Counted from the stretch's first letter, positions 30,721-40,388 are shown. The stretch: 50,931 nucleotides of DNA from Gammaproteobacteria bacterium (GCA_028868515.1 JAGWUI010000019.1:1-50931), one strand, 5' to 3'. Translations and numbers: made by a program. Notes: generated from the sequence alone by a model not told the origin.

Positions 30721-31350
30721 TCAGTTGCCTTGCTCAACGACTAAAGCATCAATTCCGCTATCTTGCAGTTGTTTTTGTGCTTTCATGGCTTCGCTTTTAC
30801 TATTAAAAGGCCCTGAAATCACGCGATACCAATCTTGTCCATCACTGGTTGTATGACGAACATCTGCAGGTAGTCCTGCTAGCAGTACAGAAGCACGTTG
30901 CTTGTCTGCCTCATCTGAGGACTGGAAGCTGTTGACCTGCAAAATATAATGCGTTTGTGCCGCTTTAGTTTGCGTTGATTTTGTATCTGAGTCTGAATCA
31001 GACGATGCCGAGTTTGCAGCATCAACGACTGGTGTTGATGGATCATCAGGAACAACATCAGGCACGGTCTGTGTTGGAATCGGCGTCACTTCTTGTTTAG
31101 GCAGTAGATCATAAAACTGGAATTTAGCAGGTTTATCTCCGTCAGCAGTCTTCGGCGCAGAAGTCTCAGTTTGTGCCGCCGACTCATGCGAGGTCGGTTG
31201 CCATGGCTGCCAGAGATACAGCAATGCAAGACAGGTCAGTCCAAATAAAACACCAAAAACCGTCCATAACCAAGTCGGTACGAGCGGACCTCTGCGTTTT
31301 GCTGTTGCAGTAGGACGTTTGGTTGCTCCTCTAGGTTTTGTACCAAGCAC
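30721..31350 (-). CDS. SPOR-domain cell-division-type membrane protein (FtsN-like)
   Basis: The 209-residue protein has a short basic cytoplasmic tail, one membrane helix at about 26-47, a low-complexity Ser/Asp/Thr-rich periplasmic linker, and a SPOR domain at about 131-207 (YILQVNSFQSSDEADKQR, WYRVISGPFNSKSEAMK). SPOR domains bind denuded septal peptidoglycan. Position directly after argS is shared with ftsN-like genes in pseudomonads, so a role at the division site is likely. The start is GTG at 31350 with AAGGAAA upstream. An exact FtsN assignment is not certain. Confidence 0.85.
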   Translation of the reverse strand: MLGTKPRGATKRPTATAKRRGPLVPTWLWTVFGVLFGLTCLALLYLWQPWQPTSHESAAQTETSAPKTADGDKPAKFQFYDLLPKQEVTPIPTQTVPDVVPDDPSTPVVDAANSASSDSDSDTKSTQTKAAQTHYILQVNSFQSSDEADKQRASVLLAGLPADVRHTTSDGQDWYRVISGPFNSKSEAMKAQKQLQDSGIDALVVEQGN

Positions 31351-31436
31351 GATATTTTCCTTTTTTGATCTTATCCATCACGGTGATTGATGGATATTAC
31401 ATGACTCTTTGTGTAGATGCCCAATGACACGACCAA

Positions 31437-33227
31437 CTACATCGAAACAGGTGCAGAAACACCAAGTAATAACAAACCATTATGAATGACCTGACGCACC
31501 GATACACTGAGTAGCAAACGTGCTTGCATCAGTTCGACATCATCGCCAATCACTTTATGTTCGTTATACCAGCCGTGGAACAAGGATGCTAACTCTTTTA
31601 AGTAATTGCCGAGTTGATGCGGTTCATGTTGGCTGGCTGAATTATTCAGCACATCTGGATATGCAGCGAGTTTTGCCAAGAGTTCGGCTTCAACCGTTTC
31701 AACTAGACGTGATGCGGCTGCACGACCGACTTTGGCATCAAAAGTGAGTCCCAGACTTGCAACTTTTTCCAGCATACGATGGACACGAGCATGGGCGTAT
31801 TGAATGTAATACACCGCATTATCTTTGCTTTGTGAAACAGCTAAATCTAAATCGAAATCAATGTGTTGAACGCTCTTACGCATCACATAGTAGAAACGCG
31901 CTGCATCATTACCCACTTCCTGGCGAAGTTCACGCAAGGTGACGAATGAACCCGAGCGCGAGGACATTTGTACCGCAACACCACTACGCCATAGGCTGAC
32001 GAACTGCACCAGTAATACGGTTAGTTTTTCTGGGTCATAGCCGAGCGCGCTGATCGCGGCTTTGACGCGTGCGATATAGCCGTGATGGTCTGCACCCCAG
32101 ATATCGACGATGTGATCAAAGCCACGTTGGTATTTGTTGAGATGGTAGGCGATGTCCGCTGCGAAATAGGTGGTTAAGCCATTTTTACGCTGCACCACAC
32201 GATCTTTTTCATCACCAAAATCGGTTGAACGGAACCAGATGTTGCTGTCTTTTTCGTAGAGGAAGCCTTTGTCTTGCAGGATTGCCAAGGCTTCGGTGAT
32301 TTTGTCTTTTAAGGTTGCTTCGCTAAACCATTTGTCGAAATGCACACCAAATTCACCGAGGTCATCTTTGATATCATCGAGAATTTCATTCAGGGCTTGT
32401 TGATGGAAAACCGCATAGCCTTCTGCGCCAAGCAGTTTTTGCGAGTTTTGGATTAAACCATCGATATGCTTTTCTTTGTCGCCTGACAGTATTGTTGGAT
32501 TGCCTTCGCTGTCTTTTTCACCGTACACCACATCAGCAGGAACATCGTTGAACACATCAGCCGCAGCGCGTTCAAACACTTTGCCGTGTTTGTCGAGGAT
32601 GTGCTGAGCAATATCGTAGACGTAGTCGCCTTTATAAGCGTTTTGCGGGAAAGTCAGCGTTTGTCCACAACGTTCTAAATAACGCAGATAGGTACTGGTT
32701 GCCAGAATATCCATTTGGCGACCTGCGTCATTGACGTAGTATTCGCGTTGAACTTGATAGCCTGTCGCTTCGAGCAAGCGAGCAACGGTCATGCCGTATG
32801 CTGCGCCGCGACCATGACCAACATGGAGTGAGCTGGTTGGATTGGCGGAAACGAATTCGACTTGTACGGTTTTACCCGCGTTCAGTTTATTTTCACCATA
32901 AATATCGCCACCTGCTGCGATTTGATCGAGGATGGCGAAGCGTTGGTCGTCATTTAAGAAGAAGTTAATAAAGCCAGGGCCTGCGATTTCGACTTTTAGG
33001 ATGCTGTCGCTTGTTGGCAGTGCGCCGACGATTTTTTCTGCGAGATCGCGGGGTTTTGCGCCTGCGGCTTTTGCTGCGAGCATGGCGATATTCGATGCAA
33101 AATCACCGTGGTTGCGATCTTTGGTGCGGCTGAGGCTGCTTTTGTCTTGCCAATCGGCGGGTAGTGTCCCGTCAGTTTTGAGTTGGGAGATGGCGGTTTC
33201 AAGAGCAGACTGGATAGCAGAATTCAT
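31437..33227 (-). CDS. argS: Arginyl-tRNA synthetase
   Basis: This 596-residue class I synthetase has the N-terminal tRNA-binding domain, the HIGH-type motif HVGHGRGA near residue 140, ADIAYHLNKY and WGADHHGYIARV in the middle, a degenerate KMSKS (MSSRSGS) near residue 400, and the DALR-type anticodon domain at the C-terminus. It charges tRNA-Arg. Its ATG at 33227 is followed upstream by the mosaic region between argS and znuB, so its promoter lies in or beside that rearranged DNA. Confidence 0.96.
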   Translation of the reverse strand: MNSAIQSALETAISQLKTDGTLPADWQDKSSLSRTKDRNHGDFASNIAMLAAKAAGAKPRDLAEKIVGALPTSDSILKVEIAGPGFINFFLNDDQRFAILDQIAAGGDIYGENKLNAGKTVQVEFVSANPTSSLHVGHGRGAAYGMTVARLLEATGYQVQREYYVNDAGRQMDILATSTYLRYLERCGQTLTFPQNAYKGDYVYDIAQHILDKHGKVFERAAADVFNDVPADVVYGEKDSEGNPTILSGDKEKHIDGLIQNSQKLLGAEGYAVFHQQALNEILDDIKDDLGEFGVHFDKWFSEATLKDKITEALAILQDKGFLYEKDSNIWFRSTDFGDEKDRVVQRKNGLTTYFAADIAYHLNKYQRGFDHIVDIWGADHHGYIARVKAAISALGYDPEKLTVLLVQFVSLWRSGVAVQMSSRSGSFVTLRELRQEVGNDAARFYYVMRKSVQHIDFDLDLAVSQSKDNAVYYIQYAHARVHRMLEKVASLGLTFDAKVGRAAASRLVETVEAELLAKLAAYPDVLNNSASQHEPHQLGNYLKELASLFHGWYNEHKVIGDDVELMQARLLLSVSVRQVIHNGLLLLGVSAPVSM

Positions 33228-33387
33228 GGTGATAGCTTAGTAATGCGGCAAAACGAGTAATATAGCAGAGCAGGGCTGTACAACAAACCTTATTGGTCGT
33301 TTTTGTTAGACAAGTTGGTGATGTGGGATGTTGGTTTTGATCACCAAAATAGAAAGCGAGTTATGGAACTCAACTTAATTTTGGCAT

Positions 33388-33445
33388 TCCTAACTTTTGA
33401 ATTAAGGGGCGCAGCTAGGCGTCCCGCTTGAATGATGGGTTAGGC
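33388..33445 (-). repeat. attC recombination site (59-base-element type)
   Basis: On the reverse strand the site begins GCCTAAC (R'') and ends GTTAGGA (R'). Between them TTCAAGCGGGACGC and GCGCCCCTTAA form imperfect complementary arms with unpaired bases, as expected for the folded single-stranded substrate of an integron integrase. Its length of 58 bp is close to the minimum for attC sites. Confidence 0.75.
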
Positions 33446-33967
33446 GTGGTTTTATCTTTACCTGCTTTGAGATTAGGAATGTCCTTAACAAGACCTGTGC
33501 CTTGCCACTCGACCACATAGTTAATGGTTATGTAGTCGTACTCAATTTTTACCCAGTATGAGGAAAGGAAGGCAGCGGTTGCGAGAAAAAATGTCCCATA
33601 GGTCAGTAGAACATCAGACCGAGATGTGACTGATATAGATAGCGCGATAATTGAAACGGCTAGTGCAGTTAGCGCCATCAACAAACGTGCTAGATGCCTG
33701 AACAAATAAAAAATTAACTTTCGATTTGTCTGATCATTTTTAATGAAGGAGTAAGCTGTTCCGCTTCTCCAATAACGCCACATACGCTCTTTCTGGAGGT
33801 AGCGCAAAGGTTTAGAGAACAATTTCTGCGCAGGTGGCCCCAGATACTTTAGCAGCCAAACAGCAACAATACTGCCAAATGCGCCTAACAGAACAATGCC
33901 TGCAATTGTTGTTTTTAACCAGTCTTCAATTTGAACAAAATCCATGTGAGTACCTAGTTCAGCCTAA
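33394..33967 (-). mobile_element. Solitary integron-type gene cassette
   Basis: On the reverse strand a GTTAGGC core site (33962-33968) stands 16 bases before the ATG of an ORF that fills the element. The ORF's stop lies inside a 58-bp attC-like site (33388-33445). One ORF with hardly any non-coding DNA, bounded by core sites in the correct orientation, is the structure of an integron cassette of about 574 bp. No integrase or second cassette is seen, so it is an orphan, perhaps inserted at a secondary site. Confidence 0.75.
33415..33945 (-). CDS. Cassette-encoded hypothetical membrane protein
   Basis: The 176-residue protein has three predicted membrane helices (about 12-33, 84-107, 112-131), a basic segment KPLRYLQKERMWRYWR between the first two, and no domain I recognise. 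The last residues, TPNPSFKRDA, are encoded by the attC site itself, a known peculiarity of cassette ORFs whose stop lies in the recombination site. There is no clear promoter of its own. Function unknown; it could be expressed by read-through from the reverse-strand znu operon. Confidence 0.7.
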   Translation of the reverse strand: MDFVQIEDWLKTTIAGIVLLGAFGSIVAVWLLKYLGPPAQKLFSKPLRYLQKERMWRYWRSGTAYSFIKNDQTNRKLIFYLFRHLARLLMALTALAVSIIALSISVTSRSDVLLTYGTFFLATAAFLSSYWVKIEYDYITINYVVEWQGTGLVKDIPNLKAGKDKTTPNPSFKRDA

Positions 33968-34144
33968 CTACTCTTATGCGGCAACAGTGAAAAAATAAGA
34001 TCCCAAAAGCTACTGCATAAGATACTTTTTGAATTAAAAACCACGGTAAAAAAATTTATTGATATCAATGTAAAACTACCATAGTTTGAAAAAAATTAAC
34101 AGATTATAGAATCTTAATAATTATCAAAGAACCTACTGTTTAGA

Positions 34145-34318
34145 CTTAACTTTTTGCCACATAAACACCAGCGCCACCACCAACACAATCGCTGCACCCG
34201 TGGCGATATTCAACCACGCTACCCCACAAGCCACTTACAATTCCAATCTGCGTGAATATGATTAGGCGAACGCGCCCAGAGATAAGGTGCGTATTGCGCA
34301 CCAAATATATGGTGGTAT
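34145..34318 (-). pseudogene. Decayed second copy of the znuB 3' end
   Basis: This stretch matches the 3' end of the intact znuB (about 34850-35020). Shared words include CACCAACACAATCG, GCGATATTCAACCAC, GCTACCCCA and GCCCAGAG. It lacks about 25 bases in the middle and two bases that shift the frame. Translated in pieces it reads WLNIATGAAIVLVVALVF near its end, against WLNIATGASIVLVMAIVF in the intact gene. It lies in the same orientation as znuB, about 700 bases further along. Confidence 0.75.
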
Positions 34319-34354
34319 TTAAATTTGTACGCAGCTAGCTATCGACAAATCTTA

Positions 34355-34390
34355 AGAAAAAAGCCCAAATCTTTCGAATTGGGCTTTTAA
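34355..34390 (-). terminator. Rho-independent terminator with GAAA loop
   Basis: On the reverse strand AAAAGCCCAA pairs with TTGGGCTTTT around a short region containing GAAA, followed by TTTTTT. It lies a few bases after the 3' end of the structured segment at 34397-34511 and before the znuB remnant. Confidence 0.85.
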
Positions 34391-34396
34391 GGGAAA

Positions 34397-34511
34397 TGGT
34401 GCGGAGTGTGGGGGATTATCCCACGCGGCTCTTAGCATAGATCTTGTTCAGTTATTACCTACAGTCAAGCGCGGGAGTTGATACCTCCGCAGCATCGCAA
34501 CCACACTTCGC
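34397..34511 (-). ncRNA. Candidate structured RNA (unknown family)
   Basis: The 5' end GTGCGAAGTGTGG and the 3' end CCACACTCCGCAC can pair over 12 of 13 positions. A second stem, GTGGG with CCCAC around a 7-base loop, looks like a tRNA T-arm and is followed by ACTCCGCACCA. An inner hairpin GCGGAG/CTCCCGC encloses a 7-base loop. At about 115 bases it is too long for a normal tRNA and lacks the T-loop consensus. A terminator follows at once. The alternative 3' pairings compete with each other, so the fold is a suggestion only. Confidence 0.4.
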
Positions 34512-34529
34512 ACGCTTGTTAGCTTCATC

Positions 34530-34634
34530 TTATTTAGCCCCATAATATTTCTCCATGAGATACTCGATTGTGGTGTATGCGGATAGCATATTAAAAAAAA
34601 GCTTGGCTATCGGTAATAACGTTACTCCATCCAT
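34530..34634 (-). CDS. Possible very short ORF or gene remnant upstream of the structured RNA
   Basis: It has 34 codons from an ATG, with the frame open a further 20 or so codons upstream and hydrophobic (VFVCALSLTGLFGN). The C-terminus is EYLMEKYYGAK. The composition is protein-like, but there is no good ribosome-binding site and no relative that I recognise. It may be the tail of a lost membrane protein carried by the insertion beside znuB. Confidence 0.25.
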   Translation of the reverse strand: MDGVTLLPIAKLFFNMLSAYTTIEYLMEKYYGAK

Positions 34635-34813
34635 GTTGCCAAACAATCCGGTTAGGGACAGGGCACAAACAAAGACTTTAAAATTTTGAATACCGTATTC
34701 CTATATCAAAAATCATATCATTTTATTTTACTAAGTAAAAGTCGTATGGGTTTTAGCCTCATTTTGGTGGGAAACAATAAAGATCAATATATTTTTCAGT
34801 GAAATTGAATTTA

Positions 34814-35626
34814 CTATGAGCTCGCAACAAGTTGCTTAGCTTTCACCTTCTGCCCCACAAACAACACCCCAAACACAATCGCCATCACCAACACAATCGA
34901 AGCCCCTGTAGCGATATTCAACCACACGCTACCCCATAACCCACCTGCAATCCCAACCTGTGCAAAAACAAAAGCCAGACCAACCATATGATGTGGTGAA
35001 CGTGCCCAGAGCCGTGCGGTCAAAGCAGGAATTACCAGCAGCGCACCCATCAGTAACGTGCCAACGGCTTTCAGTGCCAATACTGTAAATAAAGCCAAGA
35101 TCAACATAAAAATCAAACGTTGACCACCAGCATGAACGCCTTCGCTGGCGGCCATATCGGAATCAATCGCCAGACGAAGCTGATATTTCCAGTTCCAGAC
35201 CAGTATGCCGACACCTGCGATAATCGCAGTCAGCAAAATAGGCAAATCCGCCCAATTCAAAGCCAACAAATCACCAAACAAATACCCAATCAGTTCAGGA
35301 CGTAACGCAGGCAATTGATTCACAAGCAACAAACCACTGCACAATAACGCAGAGGAGCAAAGCGCCAATAGCGCATCTGTCGGTAAGCGTCGATCCTGTA
35401 AAACCCATAAAATCAACACTAAAAGTCCTGAAACACTCAGCACGCCTGCCCAATAAGGCAGCGCTAATAATCCAGCCATTGCAACACCGAGCAGTGTGCC
35501 ATGTGCCAGTGTATCGGCAAAGAAAGACATGCGCCGCCACAGCATTAAACAACCGAGTGGTGCAGTGAGAAAAACCAATAATGCGCCCATTGTCCATGCG
35601 GGAGCGAGTAGGCTGATGTAGTCCAT
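34814..35626 (-). CDS. znuB: Zinc ABC transporter permease
   Basis: This 270-residue protein has about eight membrane segments. ABC-3-type motifs are LGCLMLWRRMSFFADTLAHGTLLG near the N-terminus and ALKAVGTLLMGALLVIPALTA in the second half. It forms the membrane channel of the high-affinity zinc importer with ZnuC and ZnuA. The ATG overlaps the znuC stop (TAATG). The C-terminus after VFGVLFVGQKVKAK differs from the decayed copy about 700 bases away. Confidence 0.95.
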   Translation of the reverse strand: MDYISLLAPAWTMGALLVFLTAPLGCLMLWRRMSFFADTLAHGTLLGVAMAGLLALPYWAGVLSVSGLLVLILWVLQDRRLPTDALLALCSSALLCSGLLLVNQLPALRPELIGYLFGDLLALNWADLPILLTAIIAGVGILVWNWKYQLRLAIDSDMAASEGVHAGGQRLIFMLILALFTVLALKAVGTLLMGALLVIPALTARLWARSPHHMVGLAFVFAQVGIAGGLWGSVWLNIATGASIVLVMAIVFGVLFVGQKVKAKQLVASS

Positions 35627-36510
35627 TATTGTTTGGTCTCTTTTTCAGTTGTCTTTAACGGGGCGTCTAATAAATCGATAGCGACTTCTGGGTGAATGTG
35701 GGGTAAATCATGCCCGTGATCACAGTTTTCATGATGGTGATGCTCATGATGCAGGTCTTCATGGCGACAATGATCATGGTGATGCTCATACGGCACACGT
35801 TCAGTGCCAAAAATCGCTTGATAAGCAGGGTCTTGTAATACTTTGGCAGGCGTACCGCTGCAGCAAATATGATGATTGAGACAAATCACACGTTGCGTAC
35901 CTTGCATCACCCACTGCAAATCATGCGATACCATCAGCACCGCGCAGCCATAACGTTCAGGCAGTGTGCGCACATACGCATACAGTTCTTCTTCGGAATG
36001 AATGTCCAAGCCCTGCATTGGCTCATCCAATACGAGTAGATTGGGACGAATCAACAATGCTCGTGCCAATAAAACCCGCTGTCTTTCACCACCTGATAAA
36101 TCCTGAACATCACGATTTAGTAGGTTTTCCGATCCAGTTTCTTCCAGAATCTGGTTGCGAAAGTCAGGCGTGGTGCGAATCAAATCAAATAAATCACGCA
36201 CCCGTAGCGGCATGCTCTTGGATAAATGGAAACGCTGTGGAACATAACCAATTTTTAACTCGCCATGAATCTGTCTTGAGCCGCTACTTGGTTTTTGAAG
36301 TCCGAGAACGACTTTGACGAGGGTCGATTTTCCCGCACCGTTTGGGCCAATTAAACTCACAATCTCGCGTGGTGCAATTGCCATGGAGATGTTATTCAGC
36401 ACAAGCCGTTGCTCGAATCGTACGGAAACTTGATCGATGGTCACTAATGGTGCTGGCGATGCGGGGAGTACAACAGCATCGTGTTGATGCGTTGTGATCG
36501 GCTTATTCAT
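35626..36510 (-). CDS. znuC: Zinc ABC transporter ATP-binding protein with His-rich tail
   Basis: The protein is 294 residues from the ATG at 36510, which overlaps the zur stop by 8 bases; an 11-codon longer start would lie inside zur. Walker A is GPNGAGKST, the signature LSGGERQR and Walker B LLVLDEPMQGLD. The C-terminal 50 residues are rich in His, Asp and Glu (YEHHHDHCRHEDLHHEHHHH), more than in E. coli ZnuC, and could bind zinc. It energises zinc import at the inner face of the membrane. Confidence 0.95.
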   Translation of the reverse strand: MNKPITTHQHDAVVLPASPAPLVTIDQVSVRFEQRLVLNNISMAIAPREIVSLIGPNGAGKSTLVKVVLGLQKPSSGSRQIHGELKIGYVPQRFHLSKSMPLRVRDLFDLIRTTPDFRNQILEETGSENLLNRDVQDLSGGERQRVLLARALLIRPNLLVLDEPMQGLDIHSEEELYAYVRTLPERYGCAVLMVSHDLQWVMQGTQRVICLNHHICCSGTPAKVLQDPAYQAIFGTERVPYEHHHDHCRHEDLHHEHHHHENCDHGHDLPHIHPEVAIDLLDAPLKTTEKETKQ

Positions 36511-37168
36511 GATCTTTTCTACGCTTTTTTTGATTTTTCTCAATTAAATCATTGGTTGGTTTGGTATTCGGAGAGGTTGTATGTTGTTCAGCAGTCGATT
36601 CTTGCTGGCAAGAGATACATAAACCTGCGATTTCAATGGTGGTTTGTTGAACTAGAAAGCCACCTTGTTGCGCGATCATCTGTAAGCTGTTTTGTAAATT
36701 CAATGATTCAGCCTCATCAACACGATGACAACGCTGGCAAATTAAAAATGCCGCTTGATGACCATTGCGTGGGTGACAACAGGGGACATATGCATTAATT
36801 GATGTGAGCCGATGAATAAAACCTTGTTCCAGCAAAAAATCGAGTGAGCGATAAACCGTAGGCGGAGCAGGTGGACGACCTTGATATGCCATTTTGGCGA
36901 GTAAATCATAAGCCCCGATGGGTTTGGGCGCTTGTAAAATTAAAGTGAGTACGTCACTGCGCAGTGTGGTCCAACGCACACCACGACGTTGGCATTCTTG
37001 TTCAGCATCTGCGATTCGTCGTGCAATTGAATGCGTGTGCGTGTCATGGACACTATTGTCATGGCTATGATGCGCAATACTATGGTCGTGGCTGTGATGT
37101 GTGTACCCGCAAGACGCAGCATCGTGCGTGGTGGTCTGAAGCGGGGTCAAGGATATGTCTTTATTCAT
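36503..37168 (-). CDS. zur: Zinc uptake regulator with His-rich N-terminus
   Basis: This 221-residue Fur-family repressor has a winged helix at about 55-120 (RWTTLRSDVLTLI, GRPPAPPTVYRSLDFLLEQG). It also has the Cys-X2-Cys structural site CQRC near 145 and a second CISC near 190. The first 50 residues carry an unusual run of His/Asp (THHSHDHSIAHHSHDN) absent from most Zur proteins. With zinc bound it represses the znu genes. It is the first gene of zur-znuC-znuB and diverges from znuA across a short region containing a candidate operator. Confidence 0.93.
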   Translation of the reverse strand: MNKDISLTPLQTTTHDAASCGYTHHSHDHSIAHHSHDNSVHDTHTHSIARRIADAEQECQRRGVRWTTLRSDVLTLILQAPKPIGAYDLLAKMAYQGRPPAPPTVYRSLDFLLEQGFIHRLTSINAYVPCCHPRNGHQAAFLICQRCHRVDEAESLNLQNSLQMIAQQGGFLVQQTTIEIAGLCISCQQESTAEQHTTSPNTKPTNDLIEKNQKKRRKDHE

Positions 37169-37217
37169 ATTCTCACTTCACGATCAAGGTTCGTTGAGCA
37201 ATGCGAAAGTTGGATGC

Positions 37218-37253
37218 GCTGTGATCTAGGCAAAGGCTGTGATCTACGCAAAA
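37218..37253. repeat. Two tandem 18-bp repeats in the zur-znuA intergenic region
   Basis: GCTGTGATCTAGGCAAAG is followed directly by GCTGTGATCTACGCAAAA, with 16 of 18 bases identical. They lie between the divergent starts and beside the candidate Zur operator; the role is unknown. Confidence 0.7.
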
Positions 37254-37257
37254 TTAG

Positions 37258-37272
37258 TGTAATAGTGTAACA
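37258..37272. promoter_or_regulatory. Candidate Zur operator
   Basis: TGTAATAGTGTAACA is an imperfect dyad that resembles Fur-family zinc boxes (TGTTATA...TATAACA type). It sits 22 bases before the znuA start and about 90 bases before zur, where it could control both directions. Confidence 0.5.
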
Positions 37273-37293
37273 TATTCGGTCAGTTTTGAAATT

Positions 37294-38154
37294 ATGCTTG
37301 GCGCGCTCATGTTTTTTCTGCATCGTTTGTTGGCTTTGGTTGTGATTGCAATATTAACTTGCCTGACGCAAGCACAAGCTGGGGTTTTGGTTGCGAGCAC
37401 ACATCCGCTGTATTTAATTGCCAAAGCAGTGACGATGGGTGTCGAGAATCCAGTGCTGTTATTGCCACCTGCATCGAGTGGACATGATATTAATCTGCGC
37501 CCGTCAGATCGTTTGCTACTCAAACAGTCTGATTTTGTCATTTGGTTTGGGCGGGATTATGAAGCGCCTTTGTATGAGCTGTTGGCGCATCAACAGAATG
37601 CCATTGCGTTATTTGATCTTAAAATCTTTCGCCGTTTACCACTGCGTGATCTTAAAGGACAAGCGATTCCACAATCCCTCGATCCACATATCTGGTTGGA
37701 TCCTGAGAATGCCATTAGCATCGCAAATTACATTGCGCTGGTTCGTGGTCGGCAATTTCCAGCGCATGCTATGCAATATCAACGCAATGCCCAGCGTTTT
37801 GCTGAGCAATTACGAGCGGCGGTCACTGCAGAAAAGTCTCAAACCCCTAGATCCTATTGGGCATATCACGATGCTTACCATTACTTAGAGTCTTCCCTAA
37901 ACTTTAAATTCGCGGGTGCATTGACTGTGGACCCTGAATTGCCCCCGAGTATTGGACAACTGATCTGGCTCAATCAAAATCGACCGCATGCTGAGACGAT
38001 GTGTTTGTTTGCAGAACGTCAGCCAACTGCGGCATTGACTGCTAAATTAAGCCCAATTCACTATTATCCGATTGATGAAGTGATGGCAAGTTCCACGGAT
38101 TTTGTCCAAGGTTGGCAATTTTTGGCGCATCGTTTGGAAGAGTGTAAACGCTAA
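37294..38154 (+). CDS. znuA: Zinc ABC transporter substrate-binding protein
   Basis: The protein is 286 residues. A signal peptide (about 28 residues, ending TQAQAG) exports it to the periplasm. Zinc ligands expected in this cluster A-I family are visible: the His of STHPLYLIA, the His of SSGHDINLRPSD, and the His of DPHIWLDPENA. The usual flexible His/Asp loop after the second site is missing, unlike E. coli ZnuA. It is divergent from zur-znuCB, with which it makes the complete importer. The start could also be the ATG at 37309, five codons further on. Confidence 0.92.
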   Translation: MLGALMFFLHRLLALVVIAILTCLTQAQAGVLVASTHPLYLIAKAVTMGVENPVLLLPPASSGHDINLRPSDRLLLKQSDFVIWFGRDYEAPLYELLAHQQNAIALFDLKIFRRLPLRDLKGQAIPQSLDPHIWLDPENAISIANYIALVRGRQFPAHAMQYQRNAQRFAEQLRAAVTAEKSQTPRSYWAYHDAYHYLESSLNFKFAGALTVDPELPPSIGQLIWLNQNRPHAETMCLFAERQPTAALTAKLSPIHYYPIDEVMASSTDFVQGWQFLAHRLEECKR

Positions 38155-38215
38155 AAAGTTCTTTCAAAAACGCACGCGTATTTTAATAAAAAATCAATCA
38201 TTTTCTTGCTTGCCC

Positions 38216-38244
38216 TTGCAACAAACCTGACACATAACTATAAT
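38216..38244 (+). promoter_or_regulatory. Sigma-70-type promoter of the atp operon
   Basis: TTGCAA (38216-38221), a 17-base spacer and a perfect TATAAT (38239-38244) lie about 80 bases before atpI. This is the best promoter I can see in the window. Confidence 0.75.
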
Positions 38245-38321
38245 GAGCGCGCCCTAATTTGGTGAAATTTTGTCCAAAACGATTTTTTTGTCAAAACTGT
38301 TAAATGTTGCAGTGCGGATGA

Positions 38322-38723
38322 ATGTTACGTATGAGTAAGCCTAGTCCGTTGATACAGCGTGAATTTCCTGTTGGCTTGGTTTTGGCTCAGGCTTGCATTA
38401 TTCCTTGTGCGGGATTGATTGCTTGGCAGCTTTTTGGTCTCGTGGCTGCAAAAAGTGCAGCGATCGGTGCGTTCATTGGCTGGTTGGGAAGTGGCTACGC
38501 GGCATGGAAATCATTTCGTTTTGGTGGAAATGGTCAACTGATGTTGGCAAGCTTTTACCAAGGTGTGATTGGCAAGTTTGTGATTGTGATTGCTGGATTC
38601 TTTATCGCATTTCGGACAATCGATCCTTTGTCAGCGAGTGCGCTATTTGCAGGTTTTGCGGTGATACAAGCGATGGCTTGGGCGTATCCAGTCTGGCTTG
38701 GACAAATATCTGGAAAGTCATAG
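38322..38723 (+). CDS. atpI: ATP synthase subunit I
   Basis: This 133-residue membrane protein has four hydrophobic segments and the AtpI-type GWLGSGYAAWKSFRFGGNGQ block near the middle. AtpI helps assemble the c-ring and is encoded first in most proteobacterial atp operons. The start may instead be the ATG at 38331, three codons in; neither has an ideal ribosome-binding site. About 340 bases separate it from atpB. Confidence 0.85.
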   Translation: MLRMSKPSPLIQREFPVGLVLAQACIIPCAGLIAWQLFGLVAAKSAAIGAFIGWLGSGYAAWKSFRFGGNGQLMLASFYQGVIGKFVIVIAGFFIAFRTIDPLSASALFAGFAVIQAMAWAYPVWLGQISGKS

Positions 38724-39941
<1,218 letters not shown>

Positions 39942-40044
39942 GCGCTGTAGACTATTTTTAGATCGTCGTAACTACGTTTAAATTGTTTTTGATTTTGTTT
40001 TTTTAACTTGTTTTTTGTTTTAACCAACCTTGAGGTCACTCTAA

Positions 40045-40356
<312 letters not shown>

Positions 40357-40388
40357 TCCTTTCCCCGTAACATACTAGAGGGAATATC

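Noticed and set aside
33969-34030. Second attC site upstream of the cassette
   Set aside because: CTTATGC and GCATAAG can pair near here, but no R'' core (RYYYAAC) stands at the correct distance, so only one cassette is supported.
34397-34511. A true tRNA or tmRNA gene
   Set aside because: The acceptor-like arms and CCA end are suggestive, but the length, the non-consensus T-loop and the lack of D and anticodon arms do not fit; listed as an unknown structured RNA instead.
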